Shown here: positions 1 to 12,157 of the stretch, in pieces | Position numbering within the stretch: the stretch's first letter is position 1 | How the letters are laid out: the number at the start of each line of letters is the position of its first letter | Origin: Dipteris shenzhenensis | Taxonomy: Eukaryota > Polypodiophyta > Polypodiopsida > Gleicheniales | Assembly (NCBI GenBank): GCA_047967505.1 | Contig: CM106541.1 | Direction: 5' to 3' (one strand) | DNA: 64,000 nt | Program-made: the position numbers and the translations under genes | The notes under the pieces: generated by a model | What the model saw: the letters and a program-made list of their open reading frames with translations, nothing else | Told to the model about the DNA's origin: nothing | Databases searched by the model: none

Positions 1-375
1 TGTTGTGCAAATCCTTTTGCAACTAATCTAGCTTTGTATCTTTGAATACTGCCATCTGGATTGTACTTCACTTTGTATACCCATTTGTTGGCTATGGCCT
101 TCTTTCCTGCATTTGTTGGCTATGGCCTTCTTTCCTGGTGGAAGGTCGCATAATTCCCGAGTATTATTTTTATACAAAGCATCCATTTCTTCCTTCATAG
201 CAGTTTGCCATTCTGGCTTGTCTACTGCATCTTCGAAGTACACTAGCTCTTCTGTAGCCATGATGGTAGTCATAAGAGCATAGTTGGTGATTTCCACCTG
301 AATTGCTTTGCCTTTTTGAGCATATGTCAATCTAGCTGGTGGTCTGCTTTCCCTAGTAGACCGTCTGAGCTGCTA
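1..375 (-). pseudogene. Element A: linker and N-terminal reverse transcriptase, broken
   Basis: Minus-strand start of the copia RT (RVT_2) domain, colinear with D at about 53570-53945. Recognisable are the linker before RT and the stretch equivalent to D's [20 protein letters not shown] at 373-375 replaces a glutamine codon present in D. An exact 28-bp tandem duplication (82-137) destroys the frame inside this conserved block. The catalytic YVDD would lie beyond the window edge. Non-functional. Confidence 0.9.
82..137. repeat. Exact 28-bp tandem duplication in RT of element A
   Basis: Bases 82-109 and 110-137 are identical 28-bp copies. The single-copy version is seen in D (about 53820-53850). 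Because 28 is not a multiple of three, it shifts the frame. Confidence 0.93.
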
Positions 376-1256
376 TGGCTCTACTTGGGGTGTTGTTGAC
401 AATTCTTGCTCTTCTTCATCAACCTGTTCTGTAGATGACTGTGAAGTCGATGCCTCTATCTCCTGTGTAGGTGAGGTCTTCCATTCTAATTCCTCATCAA
501 AGATTACATCTCTGGAGATAATGACTTTGCGGTTGATGGGATCATACAATTTGTATGCTTTGCTTTCTTCACTGTAGCCAACCACGATGCATTTGCATGA
601 CTTCGCATCCAATTTCCTGCGATGATCATCATGTATGTGGGCATATGCTATGCAACCAAATATGCAGAGATGCCCAATGTGTGGCTTGTGTCTAGTGAAT
701 GCTTCATAAGGAGTCATACCTTGTATCGGTTCGGTAGGAAGCCGATTAAGCAAATAGTTAGTTGTAGCTATTCCTTCTACCCAATACTGATTTGGAAGAT
801 GCTTTTCACTAAGCATTACTCTAGCATTGTCTACTAAAGTCCCATTCTTCGTTTCAGCTATTGCATTCTGCTGAGGAGTATCTGCACATGTGAATTGTCT
901 TCGAATGCCATGATTTTTGCAAAAGTTCATGAATGCTGAAGACATGTATTCACCTCCTCTGTCTGATCTCATGACCTTGATCTTTCTGCCTATCTGGTTT
1001 TCTACCATGGCTTTGAATTCTTGAAATCTGGAAAACACTTCAGATTTCTCTTTTAGAAAGTAGACCCAACAATATCTACTGTAGTCGTCGATGAAGGTCA
1101 AGTAGTAAAGTGGACCATTGATGCTGCGGGTCTGGGCATAACCCCATACATCTGTATGAATCAAATCAAGAATACCTCGTGCACGAGAGGTACTTCTGAC
1201 AAAGTTGGTTCCCTTTTGTTTGCTGAAGCAGCATGCTTCACAACTTTTCCAAGAAA
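376..1256 (-). pseudogene. Element A: copia integrase (nearly complete)
   Basis: Minus-strand integrase. The N-terminal CEACC half of the HHCC zinc site is followed by the DDE core: first Asp in IDDYSR, second in RSDRGGEY, and a glutamate in QQNAIAETK, so all three catalytic residues remain. The C-terminal part (YKLYDPINRKVIISRDVIF) marks the end of the copia integrase. This is the longest open stretch of element A. It is separated from the protease frame by a TAG (1257-1259, CAG in D) and a one-base deletion close to 1248 compared with D, and ends at TAG 373-375. Pseudogene by context, although the core is well preserved. Confidence 0.92.
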
Positions 1257-1763
1257 CTATAGCTTCGGAATCCCAATTGCCATATTCTGATTCCTGAGAT
1301 CTAACAAGTACTTGAAGTTGACATGACCATATCTCTTGTGCCATTTTGCAGATAGTGGCATGTGTTGCATTTGAGCTGACATGGCATGCTTATCTGGTAC
1401 TGTAGCTAGCATTCTGTATAAGCATCCTTCCTTGACACCTTTTGCTACTAGCTGACATCTTTTGGATTTGTCTCTGATAATGCATTCATCACCGTCGAAG
1501 ATGAATTTATAGTTGTGTTCCATCATTTGACCTACTGACAAAAGGTTCTTACTGAGCTTCGGAACATAGAGCACATCTTTGACTAATTCTTTCGTACCAG
1601 TGAAATTGTTCATAGGGATAACGCTTGTCCCTTGAACTAGATTTGGTGTATTGTCTGCTGTGTAGATGACATTTTTCTGACCTTCTAATGGTTTCATCTC
1701 TGTGAACCATTCCTGATGATTTGTCATATGAGATGATGCACCACTGTCGATGTACTAAGGATC
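1257..1763 (-). pseudogene. Element A: copia protease and pre-integrase region
   Basis: Contains the aspartic protease start (IDSGASSHMTNHQEW, active-site Asp in DSGAS) and the GAG_pre-integrase domain ending with HKRYGHVNFKYLLDL, the His half of the integrase zinc site. Two stops lie just upstream of the active site, where D has CAG (Gln) and TGG (Trp): both are TAG here. The region is about 80-90 percent similar to D by eye. Confidence 0.9.
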
Positions 1764-2933
1764 CTATTCCACTTGGTCAACTTGATAGTTGAAATCCTCT
1801 TTGGGATTGAAATCAGTGTCTGAGTACACTCTATCAGTCTGATGCAATTCCTCGCTTGCAAGAAACATATTTCCATGTTCATTTGCAAAATGACTGTGAC
1901 TAGAATGTCCACCACATGATTTTCGCTTCCTTGAGAATTCCTCGATTACTGCTGGATTGACCGCCTTGGTCGTATTACTTCTTGCAGTAATCTCTTTCAG
2001 AGTGTCTAAACTTGTGGCAATAGTTGCACTGAATGTTTGACACATTGGTGGATGCATTCCCTCATCCTTGAAATCTTCCTCGATTGGAATGATTTCCTCT
2101 TTGCTGATTCTGATGTTGTTGAGGATGATGTTGATTTTGTTGATGATGACCACTTTTTTGGTATGATCTACTTCTGCTTCTGCCTTTGCCTCTGCTTCTT
2201 TTGAAGCTGTGAATGCCTGATCATTAGAATGACCTTTACGTGCTTGAATGGCCTGAGTCTTGAGTTCTTCACCAAGTAGAACTGATTGAAGTTCTTCTAG
2301 TGTTGGAATTTGCCGTTGGATGGCAATACTCTGGACTAGATTCTTGTATCCCTCTCCTAGTCTGTTCAGAATGACTTGAACCATTTTTGTGGGGTTCATA
2401 GTCTCTCTTGCTACTGCAAGTTGATTGTTGTAGCTTTAATGCAGAGTACATAAGCATGACTAGTTTCACTGCTGTTGCGGAAACTTTGGTTGATCTAATT
2501 TCTCAAGGTGAGAATCTTGGATGTGTTCTTGGACTCGTAGAGAGCTGCAAACATATCCCATGCTTCTTTTGATGTCCTGATTGTGTTGTTGTCCTAGCAT
2601 GACATCTTGCATATTCTGCTTGATCAGGTGATAGGCATACTTGTCTTTCTTATCCCATTCTACTTGAGCTTGGGCAATGGTAGGATCTGCCATTGGTGTG
2701 GAAACTGTTTGTGTAGATGTAGATCCCGATGTAGATTCCGTTGCTGGTGCTGTGACAACAGATGGAGTAGAGCTACTAGTAGCTGGATCGTCCAATGGTC
2801 TAGGTGTAGACCCATCGACATACTCCCATTTGTCCTGAAGCACAAGAATGGTATCCATTCGGTATTTCCATGTACTGTAATTGGAGTTGTCTAACTTAGC
2901 AAATGCCTCTAGATTGAGGTTGCTAGTTGACAT
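1764..2933 (-). pseudogene. Element A: gag (capsid and degenerate zinc knuckle)
   Basis: Gag starts at the ATG at 2933 (MSTSNLNLEAFAKLDNSNY, shared with D and E; the aligned start fixes the choice). It holds the UBN2/DUF4219-type copia gag domain with a Ser/Thr-rich insertion (about residues 48-85). A frameshift or small deletion near 2466 separates the N-terminal part from the rest (from 2399). Small compensating indels throw the knuckle into another frame; in its own frame the knuckle (about 1970-2020) reads C-x2-C-x4-H followed by an extra residue before the last Cys, then TAA at the position where D and E have TAG. Confidence 0.88.
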
Positions 2934-5191
2934 GGTGCAAGAAATGTACTCAAAAGTGTCGTGAAGATCTCTGTATGAATCAACTGCAAATACACCAAAT
3001 ATGCCAAGTGAAATCTTTGAATCGTTGGTGAAGATAGAATTGCAATATATAAAATCTGATCTGAATTACAAGGCTTGTGGCAATGATGCCGGGAATAGCC
3101 AAGAGGCTTTACAAGGCTGAAATGATGTGCACGATGCCGTGAGATAGCCGAATAGGCTTTACAATGGTGGCATGTGTGTGTGAAATCAAATGCTATCTGC
3201 CCACTGAATCAATCTGCAATGCCTCTAAACTTTGAAGTCTGCTCACTGAACTGATGAACCTAATGTTTCAGGTAATGTAATGATGTGAAACCGCATGTGA
3301 GCATATGGACTGACTCCAAGTAGGTACTAGTCGGGAATTTCGGGCATGGCTAAGATTGGCAACTTGGGAAAATTCAAAGCGTCCCCTCTATGGCGATCTA
3401 GTCTACTCTGATCTAGATCTAATCCAACCGTCAATTGATGAAAGAACATCAAATAATTCCTTTTCTTTTGTTCTTTTTAAGTGCTGGGTCAGATGCATCG
3501 GTGTAGAGGCAAATGTGCATGAAGGAAGTGGTTTTGTTGGTGAGGCTCAAATGTGAGTGTAACTTGCATCGAAATGTGCATGTGATGTGACGAGCACGTA
3601 GAGCATGAAAAAACGAGTGGAGGGGCAAAAGGAGTGCAAATGTGCTCAATGATGATGTGTCACTGTGAGTCACATGCAGTGATGATGTGGTACTATGCCT
3701 AGCAAGAGGTGTGCCAGTGAAGCAGTGATGATGTGGCAGAAGTGGTCACATGCAGTGTGTGCACAGTGTGCTTGACAAGGAACTATGCCTGCAGAGGTCA
3801 GTGCTGACTGGACTGCTAAGGTGGCAGTGCTGAGGTGGCACAAATGATGTCAGTAAGGTGACATGGCAATGCTGATGTGGCACTGATGACGTTGTTGATG
3901 ATGTGGTAGATGATGTGGCAGATAAGGTGCTAACATGGCAAGAGGATAGGGATGACACATGGCAGCTAATGTGTGATGACACATGGCACGTAGATAAGGT
4001 GATGATATGGCAGACGTAGGAGTTTACTGATGTGGCAGACGAAAGAACACGTGGCACTGATGGAAAGATGATGTGGTAGTCAGAATCTCTTGGATGCCGA
4101 TGGAATGTTTGAGATTTTGTTGTCTTCTCCGAAGCTAGAGCCCTCGTTGGTTGGACTTGCATTGCTGTGCATGGGCACTTTGAGGAGCCGCACTAGAGTC
4201 GGCTATGAGAGGCTCTAGCATTGTGCCATTGTAGGCATGGAGCCAGAGCTAGTTGTTTGATGCAGCTACTATGTCGTTTGTTGGAACTTCGACTGGTGCA
4301 CTGCATTGTTTGTTGGAACTCTGGCTGGAGCGTTGTTTTAGGAGCTTGGGTCTGCTATGTTGTAGAGTCGATATGGAGAAGCTTGGTGCGTAGGAGTATG
4401 CCGGAGCCTGGAAGGAGCCGAGCGTGTGAGTTGCTGGAGCATGGCTACAGATGGCTTGCAAGGGCCTTGTTGATGTGGCTGTTGTATGGAGAATCCTATT
4501 GCAAGCTGGAGTCTGCTAGGTCGTGCAAGTTGTGTGTGCTCATGAGGCGCATCAGTTGGCAGAGAGTCGGCTACCGGCATTGGAGAATACCCAAGACTAG
4601 TTGATGCAGTAGCAACGTAGATAGAAGCCGTTGCTCAAAAAGGTGTCGCAGGAGTCAAGAAAGCCCAATGACGGCCTCTATGCTGTAGTCGCTGTTGTCG
4701 GTTGGCTACAAAGAGCTACAGATGAGCTGTGGCCCATGGATGGCAAGCAACCCATAAAGAGGTACATAAGTCGTTGGAGCATGCGCGCTACCTTGCTTGT
4801 GGTAGCGGTTGGAGAGCCAAACTATGTGCTTTGCAGTTGACTTGAAGGAGCTCGTAATGATGGAGCTCTCACAAAGATCTATTTCCCTAAGTTCTCTCAG
4901 GAACAGAAGACTCTCACTTGAATTCTTATGAGTATCTCTCTCAACCAAACATCTCACAATGGAACTTTCTCTCAAAGGATCTCTCTCTCACACACAATGA
5001 AATCTCTCAAAGAACTCACTAAGTCTCTCGAAGAAGATCACTCTCTCACAGAAGAAGGATTAGAAACTCAAAGAGAATACCTCTCATGGACAGAATTCTC
5101 TATCACTCAATGGAAGTGAAAGAACACTCAATCTCACAATCTCTCTCACTCTCACAAGAAGGATGGCACCTCAGCGGGAAGGCAGAACCAT
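2934..5191 (-). other. Element A untranslated leader (2.26 kb)
   Basis: Non-coding between primer site and gag start. Its gag-proximal kilobase aligns with the leaders of D, E and B (shared blocks with paired TTGTAAAGCC...GGCTAT segments and a shared 30-base block near 3400). The PBS-proximal half (about 4140-4880) is hardly alignable with D. About 3820-4080 is a degenerate short repeat built around TGATGTGGCA (plus strand). About 4890-5160 is rich in CTCTCA repeats (TGAGAG on the element's sense strand). No convincing ORF. Confidence 0.8.
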
Positions 5192-5203
5192 GCTCTGATA
5201 CCA
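5192..5203 (-). other. Primer-binding site of element A (tRNA-iMet)
   Basis: Minus strand reads TGGTATCAGAGC, complementary to the 3' end of plant initiator-Met tRNA, immediately next to the LTR end TTTTGTCA. Confidence 0.95.
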
Positions 5204-5460
5204 TGACAAAATATGAAGAGGGGAGAGGAGAAGAGTGGAGATGAGGAGAGAGGGCACAGCTAGAGAGCACACCACAAATGACTAACTGTATACTAGATTT
5301 AGTTGAAAAAATAGAATATATACAAACCCTTTTAGGGTTAGGGTTAGGGGATCTAACCCTTTCCTTTATAGCAATCCATAAGGTTAGTGCTATGCACATA
5401 TGATCACGTGATGGTGCTATGCACACATGATCACATGATGTTGAGCATGAACTCTCAACA
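5204..5460 (-). repeat. 5' LTR of element A (257 bp)
   Basis: Begins TGTTGAGAG and ends TTTTGTCA on the minus strand, the same length as D's 5' LTR and highly similar to it. Contains the duplicated U3 block with GCATAGCAC, a telomere-like tract (about 5336-5356 on the plus strand as AGGGTTAGGGTTAGGGG) and a TATATATT box. Confidence 0.95.
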
Positions 5461-7023
5461 CATGGGACCACATACATCTGAATGCACCAAATTAAGCCTT
5501 TCAAGCTCTTTCTTTCCCCTTCTTTTATGGGATGATTTAGTTTACTTCGCACAGAGACAATGCTCACAAAATTCAAAGTCAGACAAACTGAAATGTGGTA
5601 CATAACCCAAATGTCATAAGAGTTTTATTCCATTCTAGCTCATGTGCCTCAACTTGCAATGCGACAAAGAAGTACTTGGCTGCTCAGTTATTGCAACAAC
5701 ATAATCAGACAACCCTAATACATGTAAGGGATACAAAGTTCCACACTTGGCACCCCTAGCCAAAACCATAGAACCCTTCTGAAATTTCCAACTCTGAAAG
5801 CCAAAAGTGGTCTGAAAAACAATATCATCTAGATAACTTGCTGAAATAAGACTCTTGATCAGCTTAGGAACATGTCTCACATTTTTCAAAACAAATGCAG
5901 ACCCATTTGCAAAAGAAAACTTTATGTCACCTGCTCCCACTATGTCACATGCATAGTTATTTCCAAGATGCACACAACCTGTCTTTCCACTATCATAATT
6001 GTAGAACCATTCCCTATGGGAAGTAACATGTAACGAAGCACTAGAATCCAAAATCCAATCTTGGGAATATGCATCATCTGAAGTGGTAAGCAAGTCTACA
6101 ATAGTAGGTAGACTAGACATGAAGAGAATGTCATTGTCACTATTATGAGTGATTGCAGCGATCTCCTTGATCTTCATTTTTCCTTTGTCCTCCCTTGGAC
6201 TCTCTTCCTTCTTATTTGCACCCCAATTTGAATTCTTTTTCTTTTCCTTTTGCTCTTTTTTCAACTTGTATCAATCGTTTTTCATGTGGCCCTTCTTGCC
6301 ATAGTGTTAACACTCAATGTTTTGTGCCTTGGATTTGCTCCTATGAGACTTAACTCTTTCTTGGGATTTCCCCCTAGCTGTGATCTACCCCTTTGCACAT
6401 TTAAGGTTGCATCTTGGGTGTTGCCATCTATAGACTTCCATCTAATCTCCTTGGCCAACAAGCTACCCACAAAATCATCAAAGTACTCCACCAGGTGCAG
6501 AGTTATTGACAGCTGTACAGAAGGTATCGCATGAGGATGGCAATGGACACAAGAGAAATATTACATTAGTATCCACATCAAAATTCATCTTCTGAGCTTG
6601 AAGCTGGTTGAAAACAATATTGAATTCATTCAAGTGAGAAGCAATGGAGACACCTTCCTTCATTTGCAACTCAAACAACCTCTTCATGAGATAAACTTTA
6701 TTAGAGGTAGTTTCCTTCTCATAAGTCGCACATAATTTCTTCCACAAATCTTCCGTAGTTTGCTCATTTACTACTATGAAATAGACTAACTCTGAAAGAT
6801 GAAGTCTACCAGTAGACTTTGCTAATGCATCCAATTCATTCCAATCATCCTCAGACATATCTGCAGGCTTAGCTCCAGGCTTAGCTCCAATCCTTGCCAA
6901 GGGTTTAATCTGCTTCTTTTGAATAAACACATCCCTTATCTGTTCTTTTCACAAAAAAAAGTTTGTCCCATCAAACATTTTAATGTTGAAAAATGCCTTT
7001 TCAGACATGGAAGAGGATGCCAT
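5461..7023 (-). pseudogene. Element K: gag and protease, broken
   Basis: Gag starts with the ATG at 7023 (MASSSMSEKAFFNIK, as in J). A TGG to TGA stop occurs about 25 codons in. The capsid-like domain (EDDWNELDALAKS to LMKRLFELQMKEGVS) is then open from 6930 to 6478. The zinc knuckle (about 6270-6340) has lost cysteines and contains a stop. Protease follows with WILDSSASLHVT (about 6030-6070); family 3 carries DSSAS rather than DSGAS, also seen in J. The pre-integrase segment has several stops before A interrupts it. Confidence 0.9.
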
Positions 7024-8549
7024 GATGCAAATAAAGAAAAATATCAAATGCTAGTCCTTGCAAGAAAGAATCACACCAAATACCAGGTGCACCCAAATGT
7101 GTATGCCAAAATGGAAGGTAATATCACCAAACCTCAAAGGCTCAAAGCATCAAAATGCATCTGACTCATGTGCATATACTATGCATCCATATGAGCAAAT
7201 TTGGCCCCAAATAAAATGCCAACTGAAAATGCAAAACAATGGCAATCCCAATGCTGATCATTGCCAAAATACCTCAAGCATAAATGTTATTCATGTGCAT
7301 ATGCATCAACAAAATCTCATCCAAGAGATCATAGCACAACCTGTGCATCCGCTACAGAGCTGTCCCTTAGCATAAAATAGCATCTATGTGCTAAATGTCC
7401 ATCAATAAGGCATCCCACAAGGTAATCTGGACCTATCAGTGCATCCAACAAGGATTGCAATGCATCTAAATGTCTTGTAAAGCATCCAATGCAAACTATG
7501 AATGAGCGCACATGGCTCAAACTGCAACCAGAGTGATCTGCATAAGGTATATCCAAGAAATCAAGGCCTCACGACAATGATCTCTTGTGAAAATAGAACT
7601 TGAGATGCCTAAAAAACGTGGGCATCACTTCATAATCGAACTCAGCAAGACAATCTGCAAATATCTCTCTTCTGCCAAAACTCCCAAATCCCAGCTAACG
7701 GATGAGAAACAAGGAGTCAACCCTTGCAATCGACTTGCAAATAAAACATTAGGAAACTTAACCTTAGCCAAAACTTGCAAATAAAACCTTAGGAAACTTA
7801 ACCTTAGCCAAAATGCCATGTGGCGCCTGTGTAGAAATTTCATGAAATCTACAACAACAAAGAAGAATAATGTCTACTCAAAGAGAGATAGCCCTCGAGA
7901 TACTCCATCGAATCGCACAAAACTTCACAAAGCTCAGTTCTCATCTCGGATCCATTGGAACAGATAGAACGAGCAATGGTGGACTAAGCGAGTGAGTTTG
8001 AATCATGAGTATCCAGACATAGCAAGGCCTCATAGAAAACAAAATGGTTGATTTTGATTTGTCTTTCTTGCTCCTGGTTCTTCTCCTGGGCTGACTGGAA
8101 GTTTAACAAAAGTCTAGAGTTTGATTTGAAGGTATTTGCTTGAGTCATGAGTTCACAGGAAAGAGCATGAATGTTTATGAAATGAGATTTTGAGCCTCAC
8201 AATGCCCACAAAAACTCAAAAATGCTCACGGAATGAGCAACTAAGCCAGAGAAAACACCCATGATTGAGATTGGTTCACCTAGACAAGAAAATTCATCAT
8301 TCTCTGTAAAAGCCACGTTTTTGGCTCAAAAAACCATCCAAAAGCTTAGAAAACCACTCTAGAGACTTCCAAAACCATCAACAGCTCCCACAAGGTCCAT
8401 ATACCACCTGAGTAGCTCAAACAAGCACCCATAGGCTTTCACAAAGCTGCAAATTCCATCCACACAGCTATATGGATGTAGAATGACCTCCCAGGCTCAG
8501 CCAGACCACCTACAAGTGTCAGATACACCACTTAGACTCTAATACTAGT
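7024..8549 (-). other. Element K leader (1.5 kb)
   Basis: Non-coding leader between LTR and gag, alignable by eye with J's leader (24629-26046), for example around GTGCACCCAAATGTGTATGC at 7087. A roughly 35-bp segment (AAACTTGCAAATAAAACCTTAGGAAACTTAACCTTAGCCAAAA type) is repeated in tandem near 7735-7811. No gene. Confidence 0.8.
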
Positions 8550-8719
8550 TGAGAGATCTCAACAACAGAAGCGGAATGGAAGAGGGTGAGAGAAAGGGAG
8601 AGCCACACAAATTTTAGTGGGTGTAGGACACCCTGATCTTCTATGTCATCCATATACATATATGTGTTTGAGTATTATACATAACCAGGGTTAAGGTATA
8701 GTGACCTTTGACCCCCACA
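8550..8719 (-). repeat. 5' LTR of element K (170 bp)
   Basis: On the plus strand TGAGAGATCTCAAC ... GACCCCCACA, matching J's LTRs (20354-20506 and 26063-26233). The adjacent primer site (about 8536-8548) is decayed from GCTCTGATACCAG to ACTCTAATACTAG. Confidence 0.9.
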
Positions 8720-9317
8720 GAATGGGTAGTCTTTCTTATGTTCACCAGGTTGGCAAAGCACACTCCTAATTGTATACTTGGAGCGATCAGTATGTACATG
8801 AAAATCAGTATCCCAATTAGAAGATATAAGGATGGGTGCTGTGATTAGGTGCCACTTTAAAAGCTCAAAGGCTTGGTCACACTCTTCTATCCCTAAAAAT
8901 TCCACCAATAATTTGTAAAGAGGTCTGGCTATCATGGTATACCGCAAGATAAATCTTCTATAATAGCCAGCATGTCCCATAAAGACCTGTACACCTTTGG
9001 AATTTATAGAAGGAGGCAATTCCATGATGATTTTGATTTTGTCCATGTCAATTGCAATCCCACGTTGAGAAATGATATGTCCCAAAACAACTTCATGGGT
9101 GACCATGAATTGGCATTTTGTTGGATTTAGGGAGATGCCATACTCCCTACATTTGATTAGAACTATTTCAAGACATTTTAAGTGGTCTTTCTTGTTCGAG
9201 TGGATCCACAAATCATCCAAGAATACCAATAGGAACTTATTCAGAAATGACTTGAAAGCGGTGAACATGACTCTTTGGAATGTGGCCGGGGCATTACATA
9301 GGCCGAAGGGCATGACT
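8720..9317 (-). pseudogene. Ty3/gypsy RT and RNase H fragment
   Basis: Minus-strand gypsy RT: MPFGLCNAPATFQRVM, catalytic FLDD (VFLDDLWIHSN), NPTKCQFM and the VQVFMGHAGYYRRFI connection, then RNase H start FHVHTDRSKY with Asp retained. It ends where K (8720) and B (9318) are inserted. Closely similar to G2 at 40643-41280, so the same gypsy family. It may be the 3' part of the gypsy whose gag/PR region is G1, split by B, but G1 differs enough from G2 in gag and PR that this is uncertain. Confidence 0.93.
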
Positions 9318-9542
9318 TGTTGAGAGATTAGCTCAACATCATGTGATCATATGTGTATAGCACTAACACATATAGAGTGCTATAAGGAAAGGGTTAGATG
9401 CCGTAACCCTAACCCTAACAAGGTTTGTATATATTCTACATTTTCAACTAAATCTAGTGTGTACAGTTAGTCACTGTGGTGTGCTCTCTAGCTCTTCCCT
9501 CTGTCCTCATCTCCATTCCTCTCTCCTCTTCATATTTTGACA
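9318..9542 (+). repeat. 5' LTR of B (225 bp, short U3 form)
   Basis: TGTTGAGAGATTAGCTCAAC ... ATTTTGACA. Compared with A and D it has only one GCATAGCAC-type U3 block (here TATAGCAC), like E. Telomere-like CCCTAACCCTAAC and the TATATATT box are present. Confidence 0.92.
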
Positions 9543-9554
9543 TGGTATTAGAGC

Positions 9555-12157
9555 ATCCTTGCCTTCCTCTAAGGCATTTGATCCGTATATGAGAGTGAGT
9601 GAGAGATACTGATTGAGAGTTCTCTTGAGTGATCTTCTCTTCCATTGAGAGAAACTTCCGTTCACTTGAGAGAGTATTCCGTTCATTGTGAGAGATTTTT
9701 GTGAGAGTTCATTCATGAGAGATTTTTGTTTGTTTGAAATAATTTCATCTATTCTTTTCGATTCATTACCTGAGGGTATTCCTTCATAGATTTCATTGAA
9801 ATCCTTTGAGAGTTTTTCAAGATTGAGTTATTTGAGAAAGAAATAGGTAGAGTCTATCTTGGTCCTTTGAGAGTGACACAAGTCTCAGATATAGGGAGAG
9901 TGGAAGAGGTCTCCATAGATAAAGGGGAAGCTTCCCGGAGCTCCCTACAAAAAGGCATCAACATCTTCAACATACTCATCTTCAACATACTCATGTACCG
10001 GCTGAGGCATCAACATCTTCGACGGAAAGCTAAGGTGGTCCTCTCAGCGACTAAGGCGGCCTATCAACCACCTGCAACATCTACAAGACAGCCCATACTC
10101 CAACGAAATGGCCGACTACCATGTTGCCTACCACCTTGCAAACGACGACCCTCAAACAGCGGCCAGGCCTCCTTCTACATCAACAAACACTCCTACGGCT
10201 CCTACGACTCTGCTCAAACTGCATAGACTCCTGACGACTGCCAGGAACCACTCCAGTGCTATCATCGACCAGCCCATAAACTGCGTAGCCTCTGACTAAA
10301 GCCTCATGGCCCATAGGACGACACTCAGCAAAACTAAAGCAGTGCCGCCAAGCTCTATCTCACGGGCCTCAAATGACCATACCTCCTGCCGAGTTGCTCC
10401 TCCACAAGGTCCAGCAGTCCTCCATCGAGCGACTCCAGAGCTAAGTGTGCTTTGAATGGCATACTCTCTTGAATGACACCTCACACTCGTCTGAGCCGAC
10501 TTCAGCAAACCGTCTCAGATACAGTGAGAGTGCCATAGAGAAGGCGACGAAGAGGCACACCTTTAGGCTTCTTAGGTGAGAGAAGCACGTAGGCTGCACC
10601 TGCTAAGACAGGAACAATCGCGATCGCTACCCAGAGCCATCTACTCCCTCTCAGTCATGCCCATACAATGGATCTCAATGGCTCTCCAAAGCTCCATGTG
10701 CGAAACACACCTCAACTTCAATGACAGACGCAATCCTCCAATTCCACGGTGCAACACAGCCTTTCCAGCAGAACTGCCTTGCCTCTCCAAACGTGCCACC
10801 AAACGACAACTCTCCCAACAGACTTCAACGACCACCAAGGTCTTGCAAGGGCGGCTCTAGCAGGATTCACGCACATGAAGACGGCTCCAGCAAACGTTGC
10901 TATGACCAGCTCCTCCTGCCAGCTCCGACGGGTGACTGGCTCACTGGTAGTCTCAACCCTGTTGACAGAATCTTAAAAGATTTCATCAGCATCTAGGAAG
11001 ATTTTGGCTCTTATCTACCCACGGTCACCACACAACCAAGGGTTGGCCATCACGGTGCCCGTCTTATTCACCACATCAGCAGTGGCCACACAGGACCATG
11101 TCATCGCAATCGCTTGATCTACCGCGTTAGCAACATCTCGTAGCTGCCAAGTCAGCACCCATAGGTCCACATCATCTTATCCATGTGCCACATCATCCCA
11201 GGCCATGTCAGCATTGACACATGGCACCTTATCCCCTTCTACCACCTCACCATGGTTACTATAACCCTCGTTCAACTTGACCCTAGGCTAGTCAACTTGA
11301 ACGTGGTTAGGTCAACTTGACCTTGGTTTAGGTCTGTGAAGTGACACCTCATTAGTGCCCAGTCAACAGTGCCGCATTATCACTACCACATGGCACTATC
11401 CCCTGCTAGTAGGCACTCTGACCCCTTTGCCAACACACTGTTCACACTGCGACCCCTTTGCTAGCATACTATTCACACTGCATGTGACCACACCTGCCAC
11501 CTACGTATAGGGATCCACAGGCACACCCTTGCTAGGCACAGTCATTGCATGTGATCCCCTGAGTGCCACATCATCATTGAGCACTTTGCACCCTTTTTTG
11601 CCCCTCCACCTACATCAAGTCGTATCTCTTAATTTGCTCCAAAAAGGAAAAATGCTTGATTTTTTGTGCTCTACAAGCATGTCACATCACACACATTCAA
11701 GTGCAAGTTTCACACAATTTTGAGCCTCTCTAGCAAACACGCTTCCTTCATGCACATCAGCCTCTACATCGACGTAGCTTACGCAACACCTAAAACAAAC
11801 AAAGAAAAGGAATTATTTGCTGCTTTTTCATCACTCGACGGTTGGTCTATTTCTAGTCTAGAGTACATTAGATCATCCATAGCGAAGACAACTCCAAAGC
11901 AACCAATCAAAGCCATGCCAAAAAATTCCTAAATAGTTTCTACTCGGAGTCGGTCCCAACACTCACATGCGGTTTCACATCATCACATTACCTAAAACAT
12001 GACGTTCCACAGTTCAGTGAGCAGACTTCAGATAGTTCAAAGGTATTGATTGAATGATCAGTGGGCAAATAGCACATGATTTGATTTCACACTTATAAAT
12101 TGCAGTTCTATCTTCATCGATAGTTCAAATTTCAATTGATACAATCAGTGATAGTTC
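9555..12157 (+). other. Leader of B
   Basis: Begins with about 270 bases of repeated TTGAGAG/GTGAGAG motifs. The middle (about 9950-11100) is GC-richer and not alignable with other copies. From about 11150 it holds the CCACATCAT/GACACATGGCAC short repeats and from 11570 the conserved gag-proximal block. Open frames here (for example 9867-10226) are short, lack homologues I recognise and are not conserved among copies, so I do not call genes. Confidence 0.75.

Larger units (their letters stand above)
1..5460 (-). mobile_element. Copia family-1 element A, 3' end off window
   Basis: Ty1/copia LTR retrotransposon read on the minus strand: 5' LTR 5204-5460, primer site 5192-5203, a 2.26-kb leader, then gag, protease, integrase and the first part of reverse transcriptase, which runs off the left edge. 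Domain order gag-PR-INT-RT defines copia. It is colinear with element D (48210-55561) and degraded E. It is inserted in family-3 element K: bases from 5461 match the integrase-leading part of J near 23070. The other target-site duplication lies outside the window. Coding is dead from stops and frameshifts. Confidence 0.95.
5461..8719 (-). mobile_element. Copia family-3 element K, interrupted by A
   Basis: Minus-strand copia element colinear with the complete copy J (20354-26233): 5' LTR 8550-8719, leader, gag, protease and the start of the pre-integrase region. It is cut at 5460/5461 by insertion of element A, so the remaining pol and 3' LTR should lie left of the window. Its right end abuts gypsy RNase H sequence (8720 on), so K inserted into a gypsy element. 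Confidence 0.92.

Noticed and set aside
3746-4162. Ser/Thr/His-rich 138-codon minus-strand frame in A's leader
   Set aside because: It is the translation of the degenerate TGATGTGGCA repeat; low-complexity artefact.
5336-5356. Chromosome end or true interstitial telomere
   Set aside because: Only about three units, present at the same place in every family-1 LTR, so it belongs to the LTR.
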